Assembly: GCA_017881545.1 (NCBI GenBank)
Contig: JADGQU010000025.1
Span: forward strand, 1 to 14,216
Source of the DNA: Gemmatimonadaceae bacterium
GTDB lineage: Bacteria > Gemmatimonadota > Gemmatimonadetes > Gemmatimonadales > Gemmatimonadaceae
DNA length: 14,216 nt
Direction: 5' to 3'
Below are positions 1 through 7,077 of the stretch, one piece after another. Below the pieces are notes generated by a model, which did not search any database, was not told where the DNA came from, and saw only the letters and a list, made by a program, of their open reading frames with translations. The number at the start of each line of letters is the position of its first letter. Within the stretch, counting starts at the first letter, position 1. The position numbers and the translations under genes are program-made.

Positions 1-1301
1 GACACCTTCTCACGCCAGTCGGGCTGTCTGATGTCGATGAGTGGATTCACGTGCACGTGAGCATCTCCGGCGTGACCGAAGATCACTCCGCTCACCTCTC
101 GCTCGGCCAGCACCTTCCTTACTCCCTGGACGTAGTCCGGAAGCTTCGCCAGCGGGACCGCGCCGTCCTCGATGAACTGCATCGATGTGGAATGCTCCAG
201 CGCGGAAAGGATCGGGCTCGCCGCGTGCCGCAGCTCCCAGAGATCGTGCTCCGCCTCCGGCGTCAGGGCGACATCGACATCTCTGGCTCCGGCGTCAGTG
301 AATGCCTTTGCGAGCTTCTGTGCTCCGGCCGCCGCCGCGTCGGCATTGTCTGCCTCGACTTCCGCCAGCAGAATCGCCGCCGCGCCCTCCACGCGCTGCC
401 GGAACTTCTCGTCGGCGCTCCTGCCCGTCGCGGCGTACGCAAGAAAAGTTCTGTCGAGCAGCTCGCAGGCGCTGGCGCCTGCTTCGACCGCCTTGGTCGC
501 CGCCACCGTCGCCTCCTCCAGCGACGGAAAGGATCCGAGCACGCTGCTCGTCGCCGCGGGAAGGGGCGCGAGCTTGAGCTCGATGCCGACCATGATCGCA
601 AGCGTCCCCTCGCTGCCGACGAGAATATCCACCAGGTCCGCGTTCGTGGCGTAATCGTGGATCGCGTACCCCGAAGATTCCTTGCGGACTCCGAGATGGA
701 CGATCGGCCGGCGCTTGTCACTGGCGACAATTTCCCCATGAACATCGCGCATGAAGCGATTGATGGCTTCGATTCTCTTCGGGGGCGGCTCGCCGCGCGT
801 GATGATGGCGCGATCCCCATCGTTGAAGACGCAATCGAGCGCGTTCACCCAGGCGCGGGTCGCGCCGTAGCGAAGACTGTGAGCACCCGCGGCGTTGGTC
901 GCCACCATTCCGCCGAGCGTGCAGAAATCTCCGCTCGACGGATCCACAGGAAATCGCAGACCCCTTCTCCTCGCAGCCACATCGAGCGTCGACCATAGAA
1001 CTCCGGGCTCTAACCAGACGGTTCGGTCCCTCTCGATGATTCTGCCAAGGTGATTGATGCGCGAGAGATCGACGACGACGCCGGTTCCAATGGCGGCGCC
1101 TGACATGCTGCTTCCCGATCCCCGCGGGATGAGGCTCGTCCCCGTCTCTGCCGCCCACCTCACGAGGACGACGACATCCTCTGCATCCACCGGAACGGCA
1201 ACGGCGGCCGGAATCGCGCGCCCGATCCCCGCCGCTTCGGAATAGACAGCACGGGCGAGCTCGTCTTCCCGGAAATATCCGCGGAACCCCGGCAGGCTCA
1301 C
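1..1301 (-). CDS. FAD-linked oxidase (GlcD/D-lactate dehydrogenase-like), C-terminus cut by window edge
   Basis: Flavoprotein oxidising a 2-hydroxy acid such as glycolate or D-lactate, with FAD held by a PCMH-type domain. Read from the minus strand, 433 codons are open to the left edge. Visible are the FAD-binding loop PRGSGSSMSG (residues 59-68), DPSSGDFCTLGGMVATNAAG (120-139), GSEGTLAI (229-236) and, in the C-terminal cap, IEDGAVP (377-383) and GHAGDAHVHVNPLID (409-423). The last two segments resemble the long (about 950 aa) FAD/Fe-S fusion proteins more than stand-alone GlcD, so a C-terminal [4Fe-4S] half may follow outside the window; that is inference. The frame has no ATG after the upstream dehydrogenase stop (1356), so GTG at 1301 is the best start. 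It lacks an obvious Shine-Dalgarno, and the 54-bp gap suggests translation as the last visible gene of the operon. Confidence 0.9.
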   Translation of the reverse strand, partial: MSLPGFRGYFREDELARAVYSEAAGIGRAIPAAVAVPVDAEDVVVLVRWAAETGTSLIPRGSGSSMSGAAIGTGVVVDLSRINHLGRIIERDRTVWLEPGVLWSTLDVAARRRGLRFPVDPSSGDFCTLGGMVATNAAGAHSLRYGATRAWVNALDCVFNDGDRAIITRGEPPPKRIEAINRFMRDVHGEIVASDKRRPIVHLGVRKESSGYAIHDYATNADLVDILVGSEGTLAIMVGIELKLAPLPAATSSVLGSFPSLEEATVAATKAVEAGASACELLDRTFLAYAATGRSADEKFRQRVEGAAAILLAEVEADNADAAAAGAQKLAKAFTDAGARDVDVALTPEAEHDLWELRHAASPILSALEHSTSMQFIEDGAVPLAKLPDYVQGVRKVLAEREVSGVIFGHAGDAHVHVNPLIDIRQPDWREKV

Positions 1302-1355
1302 GAGTCGGAGCCGCTGGAGAAGCGAGAATGCATCGTCATGCGGAAAGCTCCAGGT

Positions 1356-2243
1356 TCACAATCCGAGACGGCTGGCCCGCGGAGGAGTCGACGAGTAATC
1401 GTAGAATCCCTTCCCCGATTTCCTGCCGAGCATTCCTGCCAGCACCATTCTTTTGAGCAGGGGCGGGGGAGCGTACCGGCTCTCGCGGTACTCCGTGAAC
1501 ATGATCTCCGCGATTTTGTAAACGGTATCGAGCCCCACGAAATCGAGAAGGGTAAACGGGCCCATCGGGTGTCCGGCGCCAAGCTGCATTCCTTTGTCGA
1601 TGTCCTCGATCGAGGCGACGTTCGATTCAAGCGCCTTGATCGCGTCGATCATGTATGGAATCAACAGCAGATTCACGACGAACCCGGAGTTGTCCTTCGC
1701 CCGTATCGGCTCCTTGCCAAGAGCCCGCACGAAATCCAGCGCGCGCTGCTCCGTATCCTCGCTGGTGGTGATCGTGCGGACGATCTCCACCAGCTTCATG
1801 AGCGGCACCGGATTGAAGAAATGCACTCCCAGCATCTTGTCGGGGCGTCCGCTCGCGGTCGCCATCGCGATGATCGTCAGGCTCGACGTGTTGGAGGCAA
1901 AGATCGCATCGGGTCGCGCGATCTTGTCGAGCTGCGACCACAAGCTGTTCTTGACCTCGAGATCCTCAACGACTGCCTCGATGAGGATATCGGAGTCCGC
2001 CAGCTCTTTCAGCTCAGTGACGAATCGGAGGTTTCCGAGCGTCTTGTCTCGCTCGGCCTCCGTGACCTTGCCCCGCTCGATGCCTTTGGCGAGGGACTTC
2101 TCGATCGCCTGTCGCGATTTCGCACAGAGAGCTTCCGAGACCTCGCGCACAATCGTGGGAAAACCGGCCGCAGCCGATACCTGGGCGATGCCGCTTCCCA
2201 TCAGGCCTCCACCAAGGACGCCGACCTTCTCGATCTTCTTCAT
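1356..2243 (-). CDS. hbd: 3-hydroxybutyryl-CoA dehydrogenase
   Basis: NAD(P)-dependent cytosolic enzyme interconverting 3-hydroxybutyryl-CoA and acetoacetyl-CoA, in butanoate, fatty-acid or hydroxybutyrate metabolism. The 295-aa protein opens with a Rossmann nucleotide site (VGVLGGGLMGSGIAQ). It carries SNTSSLTI with the catalytic-region Ser, the family signature GVHFFNPVPLMKLVEIV with the catalytic His, NSGFVVNLLLIPYM with the conserved Asn, and the C-terminal-domain motifs GHPMGPFTLLDFVGLD and GRKSGKGFYDY. Length matches the single-function family (about 280-300 aa), not the large FadB fusions. ATG at 2243 is chosen over an in-frame TTG at 2255 because AGAGG directly abuts that TTG, leaving no spacing. 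It lies 35 bp after the membrane-protein gene and 54 bp before the flavoprotein gene on the same strand. Its natural partner, a thiolase, is two genes upstream. Confidence 0.96.
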   Translation of the reverse strand: MKKIEKVGVLGGGLMGSGIAQVSAAAGFPTIVREVSEALCAKSRQAIEKSLAKGIERGKVTEAERDKTLGNLRFVTELKELADSDILIEAVVEDLEVKNSLWSQLDKIARPDAIFASNTSSLTIIAMATASGRPDKMLGVHFFNPVPLMKLVEIVRTITTSEDTEQRALDFVRALGKEPIRAKDNSGFVVNLLLIPYMIDAIKALESNVASIEDIDKGMQLGAGHPMGPFTLLDFVGLDTVYKIAEIMFTEYRESRYAPPPLLKRMVLAGMLGRKSGKGFYDYSSTPPRASRLGL

Positions 2244-2278
2244 GGAGCGGATCAACCTCTCGTGCGAAGCGCTCTAAT

Positions 2279-3136
2279 CTATCCCCTCGGCAACCGCGCT
2301 CGCGAAGAAATCGTTCCGAGAAGCCCGGGTCTCTCGAACTCACCGTGCTCGAGCCGGTCGAGGATCTGCTCCAGAGCGAGCTGCACGCTCGAGAGCACGC
2401 GGCGGTGCGTCCGCGCCACCTTGTATGCCGCCAAGGAGCTGCCGGCGAACGGAAGCACGGCCGCGCCGGCCGCAATGAAGAGCGGAATGTGGGCAACGAT
2501 GAGCCCGAGTCCGATGATTCCGCTGGCCGCAGCTCCCATCGCGGCGAGAAAGCCGCCCATTCCGACCCGACGCGATCTGCTGGCGTGAATGTCGGCGTCG
2601 AGTCTGACGACGACGCGCGTGGCATCGACCGGCAGCACCGTCGCGGACACCTGTCCTGTGTCCATCAAATAGAAGCCGCGCCCGCTGACGTTGACCGTGC
2701 GCCTGATCTTGCCGAAGAGCCCCCTCTGTGGCTCCCAGGTGATTCGGTCGGAGAAGCGGCGTTGCACCTGAAGACATTCATCACGGAGCATCCAGGCATC
2801 GATCGTCGCGAGAACGTCGCGGGGAGTTCCGGGCACGGTCCTCGTCGCAGTGGCGAAGCTGGCGCCCGCGATCTGTGCCACGAGACCCCGCTCCTCTGGG
2901 ACGTTGACGCGCGTCCTTTCCTCGGCGAGCGCCTGGTTGATCGTCGCCGGATTCAGCCCGACTTCGTTTCCGATGTCTAGGAGCTGGCTCTCGCTGATCA
3001 AATCGCTGGATTCGGGAAGCGCGCTCGCGCCCTGAAGCTCCGCCGCCCGCGCGAGCACGCGCTCGAGCGCCTGGCGGTCGAGCAGATTCTGCCGGGCCGG
3101 AACGGGCGCGGGCAGCGGAGATTTCTCGTCGGCCAT
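2279..3136 (-). CDS. Unknown protein with N-terminal helical motif and two C-terminal membrane segments
   Basis: I do not recognise a named family. The 285-aa product begins with a Pro-rich stretch. A helical segment (about 20-75) follows, in which ISESQLLDIGNEVGLNP (48-64) looks like a small helix-turn-helix or SHOCT-like fold. A mixed region (95-190) precedes two hydrophobic helices at about 192-214 and 217-238, then a basic/amphipathic tail (241-267) that could be cytoplasmic. Probably a membrane-anchored protein with both termini on the same side. There is no Shine-Dalgarno before ATG 3136. Instead TATAAT ends 6 nt upstream with a matching -35, so transcription would begin at or within a base or two of the A of the ATG. 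It lies between the lipoprotein and the dehydrogenase genes, but this promoter suggests a transcription unit of its own that reads into hbd. Function unknown. Confidence 0.85.
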   Translation of the reverse strand: MADEKSPLPAPVPARQNLLDRQALERVLARAAELQGASALPESSDLISESQLLDIGNEVGLNPATINQALAEERTRVNVPEERGLVAQIAGASFATATRTVPGTPRDVLATIDAWMLRDECLQVQRRFSDRITWEPQRGLFGKIRRTVNVSGRGFYLMDTGQVSATVLPVDATRVVVRLDADIHASRSRRVGMGGFLAAMGAAASGIIGLGLIVAHIPLFIAAGAAVLPFAGSSLAAYKVARTHRRVLSSVQLALEQILDRLEHGEFERPGLLGTISSRARLPRG

Positions 3137-3142
3137 GGCAGA

Positions 3143-3171
3143 ATTATATCTGCTGCGTGAACTGCTGTCCG
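3143..3171 (-). promoter_or_regulatory. Sigma70-type promoter, predicted leaderless
   Basis: On the minus strand CGGACA (-35, 4 of 6 to TTGACA) is separated by exactly 17 nt from a perfect TATAAT (-10). Only TCTGCC separates the -10 from the ATG at 3136, placing the expected start site at the start codon. No Shine-Dalgarno is present, consistent with leaderless initiation. Strong by consensus; no transcript data. Confidence 0.6.
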
Positions 3172-3192
3172 GTTCCGCGCTCGATGTCCGCC

Positions 3193-4308
3193 CTAAATCC
3201 CCCCGAGTACGACATCGAGCTGGCGGACAAGGGCGTCGCGAATGGTGTCGGGGAGCGCAAACGTCGCCGTGAACGTCGCCTGAACGTTCGCGCCCGCTTG
3301 CCGGTTCACCGACTTCAAGTAGTAGCGCATGTATCCGTCGAGAATCTCGGGCGACGTCCGCTGAATGAGCAGCGCGCCGGCGCGCACCGCCGCGGAGCTC
3401 TGATAGCGCTCGCCGAGTCCGGTGCGGCGCTGCTCTGGCGTGATGTTGTCGGTAACGGCGGTGCCGGCGATTCCGCTGACCGCCTCGTGCGTGATTACGT
3501 AGATCGCCTCCACCGCATCGTTCGGCCGCTCGGGAAACGTGACCGTGATGGTGTTCGACTGCTTGCCGTTGGTCAGCGATCGCCCTTCGCCATCGAGCGG
3601 CAGCGAGAGCAGAATGGTCCCCTGCGCCTGCTGGGTGTTGTTGAGGAATCTCTGCATCCGCGGCCGATAGGTCCGTTGCCAGAGCGTGTCGACGAGCTCG
3701 AGGACGTTGCTGCGCTCACGCTGCTGCTGGACCCAGTACGAGTGGTAGAAGCGGGTGCTCTCGTCGTCGAGCGACTGCACGAAGAGGCGCAGCCAGTCCC
3801 GGTCCGGTCCGGTCTGGAAGTACGCGGCAAGAAAGGCGATCGCGCCGGCCTGCTCCTGCGATGACGCGGCGCGGGGATCTCCGTTCGCGCGAACGAACAG
3901 ATCGACCGTCTGGGTTAGCTCGCTCCACGTCGAGAACGAGAGCGGCACGAACTGGGCGTTGACCAGCTGCGCATTGGTTGCCAGCCTCGCGCGGAGTCTG
4001 TCGCGGTTGGCATCCAGCTGCGAGACCACGTTCGCCCTGTTCTTGAGCACGATCATGTCGGTGCTGTATCCGCGCCTGAAGAAAGGCACGAAGGTGGTGT
4101 CTTCCTGGAGCATCGCGAATCCATGGAGCCAGAGATCGACGTGCTCCCGCGTCTTGATGGGCCAGATGATGGCTGGCGACGTGGTCCCGGCTGTCGGACC
4201 GGCGCCGCCGTTCGTCACGGTGCCGCCCGTGCCGCCACCAACCGAGGCGCAAGCTGCGGTGAGTGCGACTGCCGATGCCAATCCAAATGCTCTGACCAAT
4301 GACTTCAT
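3193..4308 (-). CDS. Predicted lipoprotein of unknown function
   Basis: A 371-aa exported protein. The N-terminus MKSLVRAFGLASAVALTAAC is a signal peptide ending at Cys20 in a lipobox-like LTAAC (the -3 residue is Thr, so a slightly poor lipobox), followed by a Gly/Thr-rich linker (21-45) typical of secreted lipoproteins. The body is predicted soluble; it contains VITHEAVSG (271-279), but no HExxH motif, so I do not call it a metalloprotease. No family recognised. ATG 4308 has a GGGGA ribosome-binding site four bases upstream. It starts 30 bp after the thiolase stop on the same strand, so the two are probably co-transcribed, although the link between an envelope protein and a cytosolic thiolase is not obvious. 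Confidence 0.85.
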   Translation of the reverse strand: MKSLVRAFGLASAVALTAACASVGGGTGGTVTNGGAGPTAGTTSPAIIWPIKTREHVDLWLHGFAMLQEDTTFVPFFRRGYSTDMIVLKNRANVVSQLDANRDRLRARLATNAQLVNAQFVPLSFSTWSELTQTVDLFVRANGDPRAASSQEQAGAIAFLAAYFQTGPDRDWLRLFVQSLDDESTRFYHSYWVQQQRERSNVLELVDTLWQRTYRPRMQRFLNNTQQAQGTILLSLPLDGEGRSLTNGKQSNTITVTFPERPNDAVEAIYVITHEAVSGIAGTAVTDNITPEQRRTGLGERYQSSAAVRAGALLIQRTSPEILDGYMRYYLKSVNRQAGANVQATFTATFALPDTIRDALVRQLDVVLGGI

Positions 4309-4338
4309 GATTTCCCCGTTCGCCGCGACGAGCGCGCT

Positions 4339-5547
4339 TTATTGAATGGATTCAACAATGACCGCGATTCCCTGGCCGCCCCCGATGCATGCGGTGCCAA
4401 GTCCATATCGCTTGCCTTGGGCACGCAACGCATGCAGTAGATGGGCCGTGATTCTCGCTCCCGACGCGGCCAGCGGATGGCTCAAGGCAATGGCCCCGCC
4501 GTGCACGTTTAGTCGCTCGCGCGGGAGAGACAGCTCGCGCTCGACTGCGCAGGTCTGCGCAGCGAACGCCTCGTTCACCTCGATCAGATCCATGTCCTTC
4601 ATGGACAACCCGGCCTTTGCCAGCGCGGCCTTCGATGCCGGAACCGGTCCGATTCCCATCACCGCCGGATCGACACCAGCAACCCCCCACGACACCAGTC
4701 TTCCGAGCGGTTCGAGCTTGCGCTCGCGCGCGAACTTCTCGCTGGCGATAACCATCGCGCCCGCTCCATCGCCGATGCCGGATGCATTTCCGGCGGTCAC
4801 GACACCGCCTTTTCGGAATGCCGGCTTGAGGGCACTCAGCTTCTCCGCGGTCGTGTCGGGGCGCATGTGCTCGTCGATCGTCATCTCGTCGATCTTGCCG
4901 GTCTTTGGATTGGGGATGGGAACCGGAACCACTTCATCCTTGAATACACCTTCGTCCCACGCCGCCTTCGAGAGCTGCTGCGATCTCAGCGCGAATTCGT
5001 CCACGCATCCGCGATCGAGCTTGTATCGTTCAGCCAGATTCTCGGCCGTCTCCGCCATTCCAAGCCCGACGTAGGAATCGGTCAGTCCCTCCCACAGGGT
5101 GTCCTCCAGCGGCGGTCCCTTGCCAAGCGGAGTGCCCCATCTGATCCCGCGAACGACGTGCGGCGCCTGCGACATCGACTCGGCTCCGCCGACGAGACAC
5201 GCGCGCGCATCACCGAGGATGATTTCCTGGGCTCCGCTCACGACTGCCTGGAATCCGGAGCCACACAGTCGGTTGAGTGTGAGCGCCGAGGTTTCCTGGC
5301 GACAACCAGATTTGAGTGAAACGTGACGGGCGAAGTAAATGGAATCGTTCGTGGTGTAGAGAACGTTTCCGAAAATCGTCTGATCGATGTCGGCGGCGCT
5401 GATTCCCGCGCGTTCGATCGCAATCTTCGAGGCGTGGACAGCGAGATCGACGGGGGAGAATCCCTTCAGCTTTCCGCCGAAGGTGCCGAACGGTGTTCGG
5501 ACGGCGGAGAGGAAGACGATGCCGGGGCGGTTTGATGTTTCGGTCAT
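4339..5547 (-). CDS. Acetyl-CoA C-acetyltransferase (thiolase)
   Basis: Condenses two acetyl-CoA to acetoacetyl-CoA or runs in reverse (beta-oxidation or ketone/hydroxybutyrate metabolism). The 402-aa product has the complete thiolase layout: nucleophilic Cys95 in NRLCGSGFQAV, the signature VNEAFAAQ (324-331), catalytic His349 and His357 in NVHGGAIALSHPLAASGAR, and second Cys387 in GTACIGGGQG. The usual GHPxGxSGAR is SHPLAASGAR here (Gly to Ser and Gly to Ala); all catalytic residues are intact, so activity is expected. ATG 5547 (MTETSNRPG) is preferred over the longer in-frame start at 5595, because homologues begin shortly before the VRTPFG motif and a TATATT box lies 9 nt upstream. With hbd two genes downstream this forms an acetoacetyl-CoA / 3-hydroxybutyryl-CoA module. 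The paralogue (atoB, phaA or thlA) cannot be assigned from sequence alone. Confidence 0.96.
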   Translation of the reverse strand: MTETSNRPGIVFLSAVRTPFGTFGGKLKGFSPVDLAVHASKIAIERAGISAADIDQTIFGNVLYTTNDSIYFARHVSLKSGCRQETSALTLNRLCGSGFQAVVSGAQEIILGDARACLVGGAESMSQAPHVVRGIRWGTPLGKGPPLEDTLWEGLTDSYVGLGMAETAENLAERYKLDRGCVDEFALRSQQLSKAAWDEGVFKDEVVPVPIPNPKTGKIDEMTIDEHMRPDTTAEKLSALKPAFRKGGVVTAGNASGIGDGAGAMVIASEKFARERKLEPLGRLVSWGVAGVDPAVMGIGPVPASKAALAKAGLSMKDMDLIEVNEAFAAQTCAVERELSLPRERLNVHGGAIALSHPLAASGARITAHLLHALRAQGKRYGLGTACIGGGQGIAVIVESIQ

Positions 5548-5556
5548 GGCAACTTG

Positions 5557-5562
5557 AATATA
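5557..5562 (-). promoter_or_regulatory. Possible -10 box of the thiolase gene
   Basis: TATATT (5 of 6 to consensus) on the minus strand, 9 nt before ATG 5547. Initiation from it would give a leader of about 2-3 nt, and there is no Shine-Dalgarno. No convincing -35 sits 16-18 nt upstream, so this is tentative. Confidence 0.3.
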
Positions 5563-5626
5563 CCCGCCAGCAGCTTGGTGATCCCGCCTTCGCATGCCAA
5601 AATGAACTGAAACTGTCTGACAATTG

Positions 5627-5810
5627 AACTGAACGGGATCCGAGATCTCAGAGGCACAGATCTGAGTAACTAGTCACCGCGCTCCGACCGAATCGAGCGC
5701 GTCTCCTGTTACAACCGACCGCCTGTGCAATTACGCCACTCAGATTCGTCGCAGACGCAGTTACTAAACTCTGGGATCTGCGCTTCTCAGATCTCGGATC
5801 CCGTTCAGTT
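5627..5810. repeat. 184-bp foldback element with perfect 22-bp terminal inverted repeats
   Basis: The arms 5627-5648 and 5789-5810 are exact reverse complements over 22 bp (core GGGATCCGAGATCT). Pairing continues imperfectly inward: 5649-5670 (ends CAGATCTGAGTAAC) against 5760-5788 (GTTACTAAACTCTGGGATCTG), giving arms of 44 and 51 nt. The loop holds a further 7-bp hairpin: CGCGCTC (5678-5684) and GAGCGCG (5695-5701) around 10 nt. No ORF of note lies inside and I see no target-site duplication. It fills the gap between the zinc-ribbon stop (5846) and the thiolase start (5547), both on the minus strand, so it is transcribed if the operon reads through. Candidates are a MITE-like or REP-like mobile repeat, a large bidirectional terminator, or a structured RNA. 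Confidence 0.85.
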
Positions 5811-5845
5811 TTCAGCTGCTGTTCAGCTTGCAGTTCCCAGATGCT

Positions 5846-6466
5846 CTACGCCTTCTTCCCGCAGTTGACGCAGAACTTCCAAACCGGATCGAGCTCCACG
5901 CCGCACCCAGCGCAGTGCTTCGCGGCGAGATTCTGCCCGCAGTGAGGGCAGTAAGTCGAGGTGCGGCCTTCAGGCAGAGTGCCGCCGCAGAATTTGCACC
6001 CCAACGCCGACTCCATTGTCGATATCCCCGGCGCGACGAACGAAGTAGTTGCGTCTCCGGGAGCGCCGCCATTGCCGTTCCCTGCCTTGCTGACCGCGTA
6101 GCCACCGGAGTTCTGCGTTGGGATCGCGACACCGATTTTCTGAAGGGCATCTGGCGCGAGAGAGACTCTCGCCTCGGCATAGTCGCGAAAGACTCCCACG
6201 TCCGCGTTCGACGACGCCATCTCCTTCTTCAGCCGGTCCTGCATCGCCTGGTCGGCGCGGACGTAGCCTTTTTCGCCCGAGAGGAGCCGGGTCAGCGCGG
6301 CTTCGTAGTCCTGATTGGTTTCGATTCCGAGATCGCGACGGTAGTGCCGATACGGGACGAGTGTGTCGTACAGCTCCTGCACCGTGAAGGGCACGCTCAG
6401 ATACTCGGCGTGCCCGTTTCTGATGTTGTGAACCAATCTCTGAAAGAGGCGGTCTAGGTCGTCCAT
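5846..6466 (-). CDS. Double zinc-ribbon protein of unknown function
   Basis: A 206-aa cytosolic protein. Residues 1-112 form a helical, charged domain that I do not recognise (YRHYRRDLGIETNQDYEAAL at 39-58 is its most distinctive stretch). A Gly/Ser/Thr-rich linker (113-150) follows, then two zinc ribbons: Cys157/160/173/176 (CKFCGGTL...YCPHCGQ) and Cys185/188/199/202 (HCAGCG...FCVNCG). Such ribbons usually bind protein or nucleic acid. ATG 6466 (MDDLDRLFQ) is chosen over the longer in-frame start at 6556, which would lie well inside the RNase H gene. The gene overlaps the RNase H gene by 13 nt, implying translational coupling, and it is the last gene of the five-gene operon starting at 9211. 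The foldback element begins 36 bp downstream of its stop. Confidence 0.88.
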   Translation of the reverse strand: MDDLDRLFQRLVHNIRNGHAEYLSVPFTVQELYDTLVPYRHYRRDLGIETNQDYEAALTRLLSGEKGYVRADQAMQDRLKKEMASSNADVGVFRDYAEARVSLAPDALQKIGVAIPTQNSGGYAVSKAGNGNGGAPGDATTSFVAPGISTMESALGCKFCGGTLPEGRTSTYCPHCGQNLAAKHCAGCGVELDPVWKFCVNCGKKA

Positions 6467-7077
6467 GCTCGCTTGCTCGGCTGGAATGATTGAAGATCGG
6501 GGAAGGGAGCCATGTTCTTCAAGTCGACTGTTCCTGCCTTCTGTGTCGCCACCCATGCGTCGAACTCCGATTCCCGCAAACCGCCCGAGTTTGATTGTTC
6601 CGCCGCGGCGCGGGTGGCCAGGAAATTCGCGTATTCATTCTGCGGCTGTCCGTTGTGACCACGCACCCATCTCCATTGGACCTCGTGATCTGACTCCGCG
6701 GCTGCCGCCTCCTTCCACAACTCCAGATTCATTATTGGTCCGCCTTTCTTCTTCCAGTCTCGTGCCTTCCAGTTATGAACCCACTCGTTCATCCCGTCGA
6801 CGATGTACTTCGAGTCGCTGGTGAACAATACCTTGTACCAGTTGCCGCGGCGGGAAATCTCACGAAACGCCTCGATGACCGACCGAAGCGCCATGCGGTT
6901 GTTGGTCGTCGCGGGCTCGGAGATCCAGTAGTCACAGCGGGTGACCTCGCTGGATTTCGGATGAAGCCATTCGATCAGCCCGCCGGCTCCGCCCGGATTG
7001 TCGCCTTCGCGCCCGTTCCCGATGCACGATTCGTCGGCGTAGATCGCGACCAGATCCCCCGATTGCGCGCGCGTCAT
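6454..7077 (-). CDS. rnhA: RNase HI-family protein with altered active site
   Basis: A 207-aa RNase H fold aligning throughout with E. coli RNase HI. IYADESCIGN corresponds to FTDGSCLGN (Asp15 = D10), TTNNRMAL to TTNNRMEL (Ala63 where E48 should be), FTSDSKYIVDGM to STDSQYVRQGI (Asp88 = D70), the handle-like WVHNWKARDWKKKGGP is present, RGHNGQPQNE matches KGHAGHPENE (His141 = H124), and EYANFLA matches RCDELA (Asn151 where D134 should be). Two of the four metal-binding carboxylates are therefore replaced, while Glu16 beside Asp15 is an extra acid that might compensate. A Ser/Gly-rich, poorly conserved tail of about 45 residues (162-207) follows. Classical function is cleavage of RNA in RNA/DNA hybrids; here activity is uncertain and a hybrid-binding role is possible. 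The start shares ATGA with the 72-aa gene and the end overlaps the zinc-ribbon gene. Confidence 0.9.
   Translation of the reverse strand: MTRAQSGDLVAIYADESCIGNGREGDNPGGAGGLIEWLHPKSSEVTRCDYWISEPATTNNRMALRSVIEAFREISRRGNWYKVLFTSDSKYIVDGMNEWVHNWKARDWKKKGGPIMNLELWKEAAAAESDHEVQWRWVRGHNGQPQNEYANFLATRAAAEQSNSGGLRESEFDAWVATQKAGTVDLKNMAPFPDLQSFQPSKRAWTT

Noticed and set aside
51..998. Plus-strand ORF of 315 codons at the left edge
   Set aside because: Antisense to the FAD-linked oxidase, whose motifs are complete and in order; composition is typical of a shadow frame.
1338..2588. Long plus-strand ORF (416 codons) opposite the dehydrogenase
   Set aside because: Arg/His-rich translation without a recognisable domain, lying antisense to a clear hbd gene and running into the next gene; a GC-rich shadow.
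3193..4308. Metalloprotease call from HEAV in the lipoprotein
   Set aside because: The motif is HEAVS, not HExxH, and no third ligand pattern is visible.
5627..5810. CRISPR-like or transposon with coding capacity
   Set aside because: Only two inverted (not direct) copies, no regular spacers and no ORF inside; treated as a foldback element.
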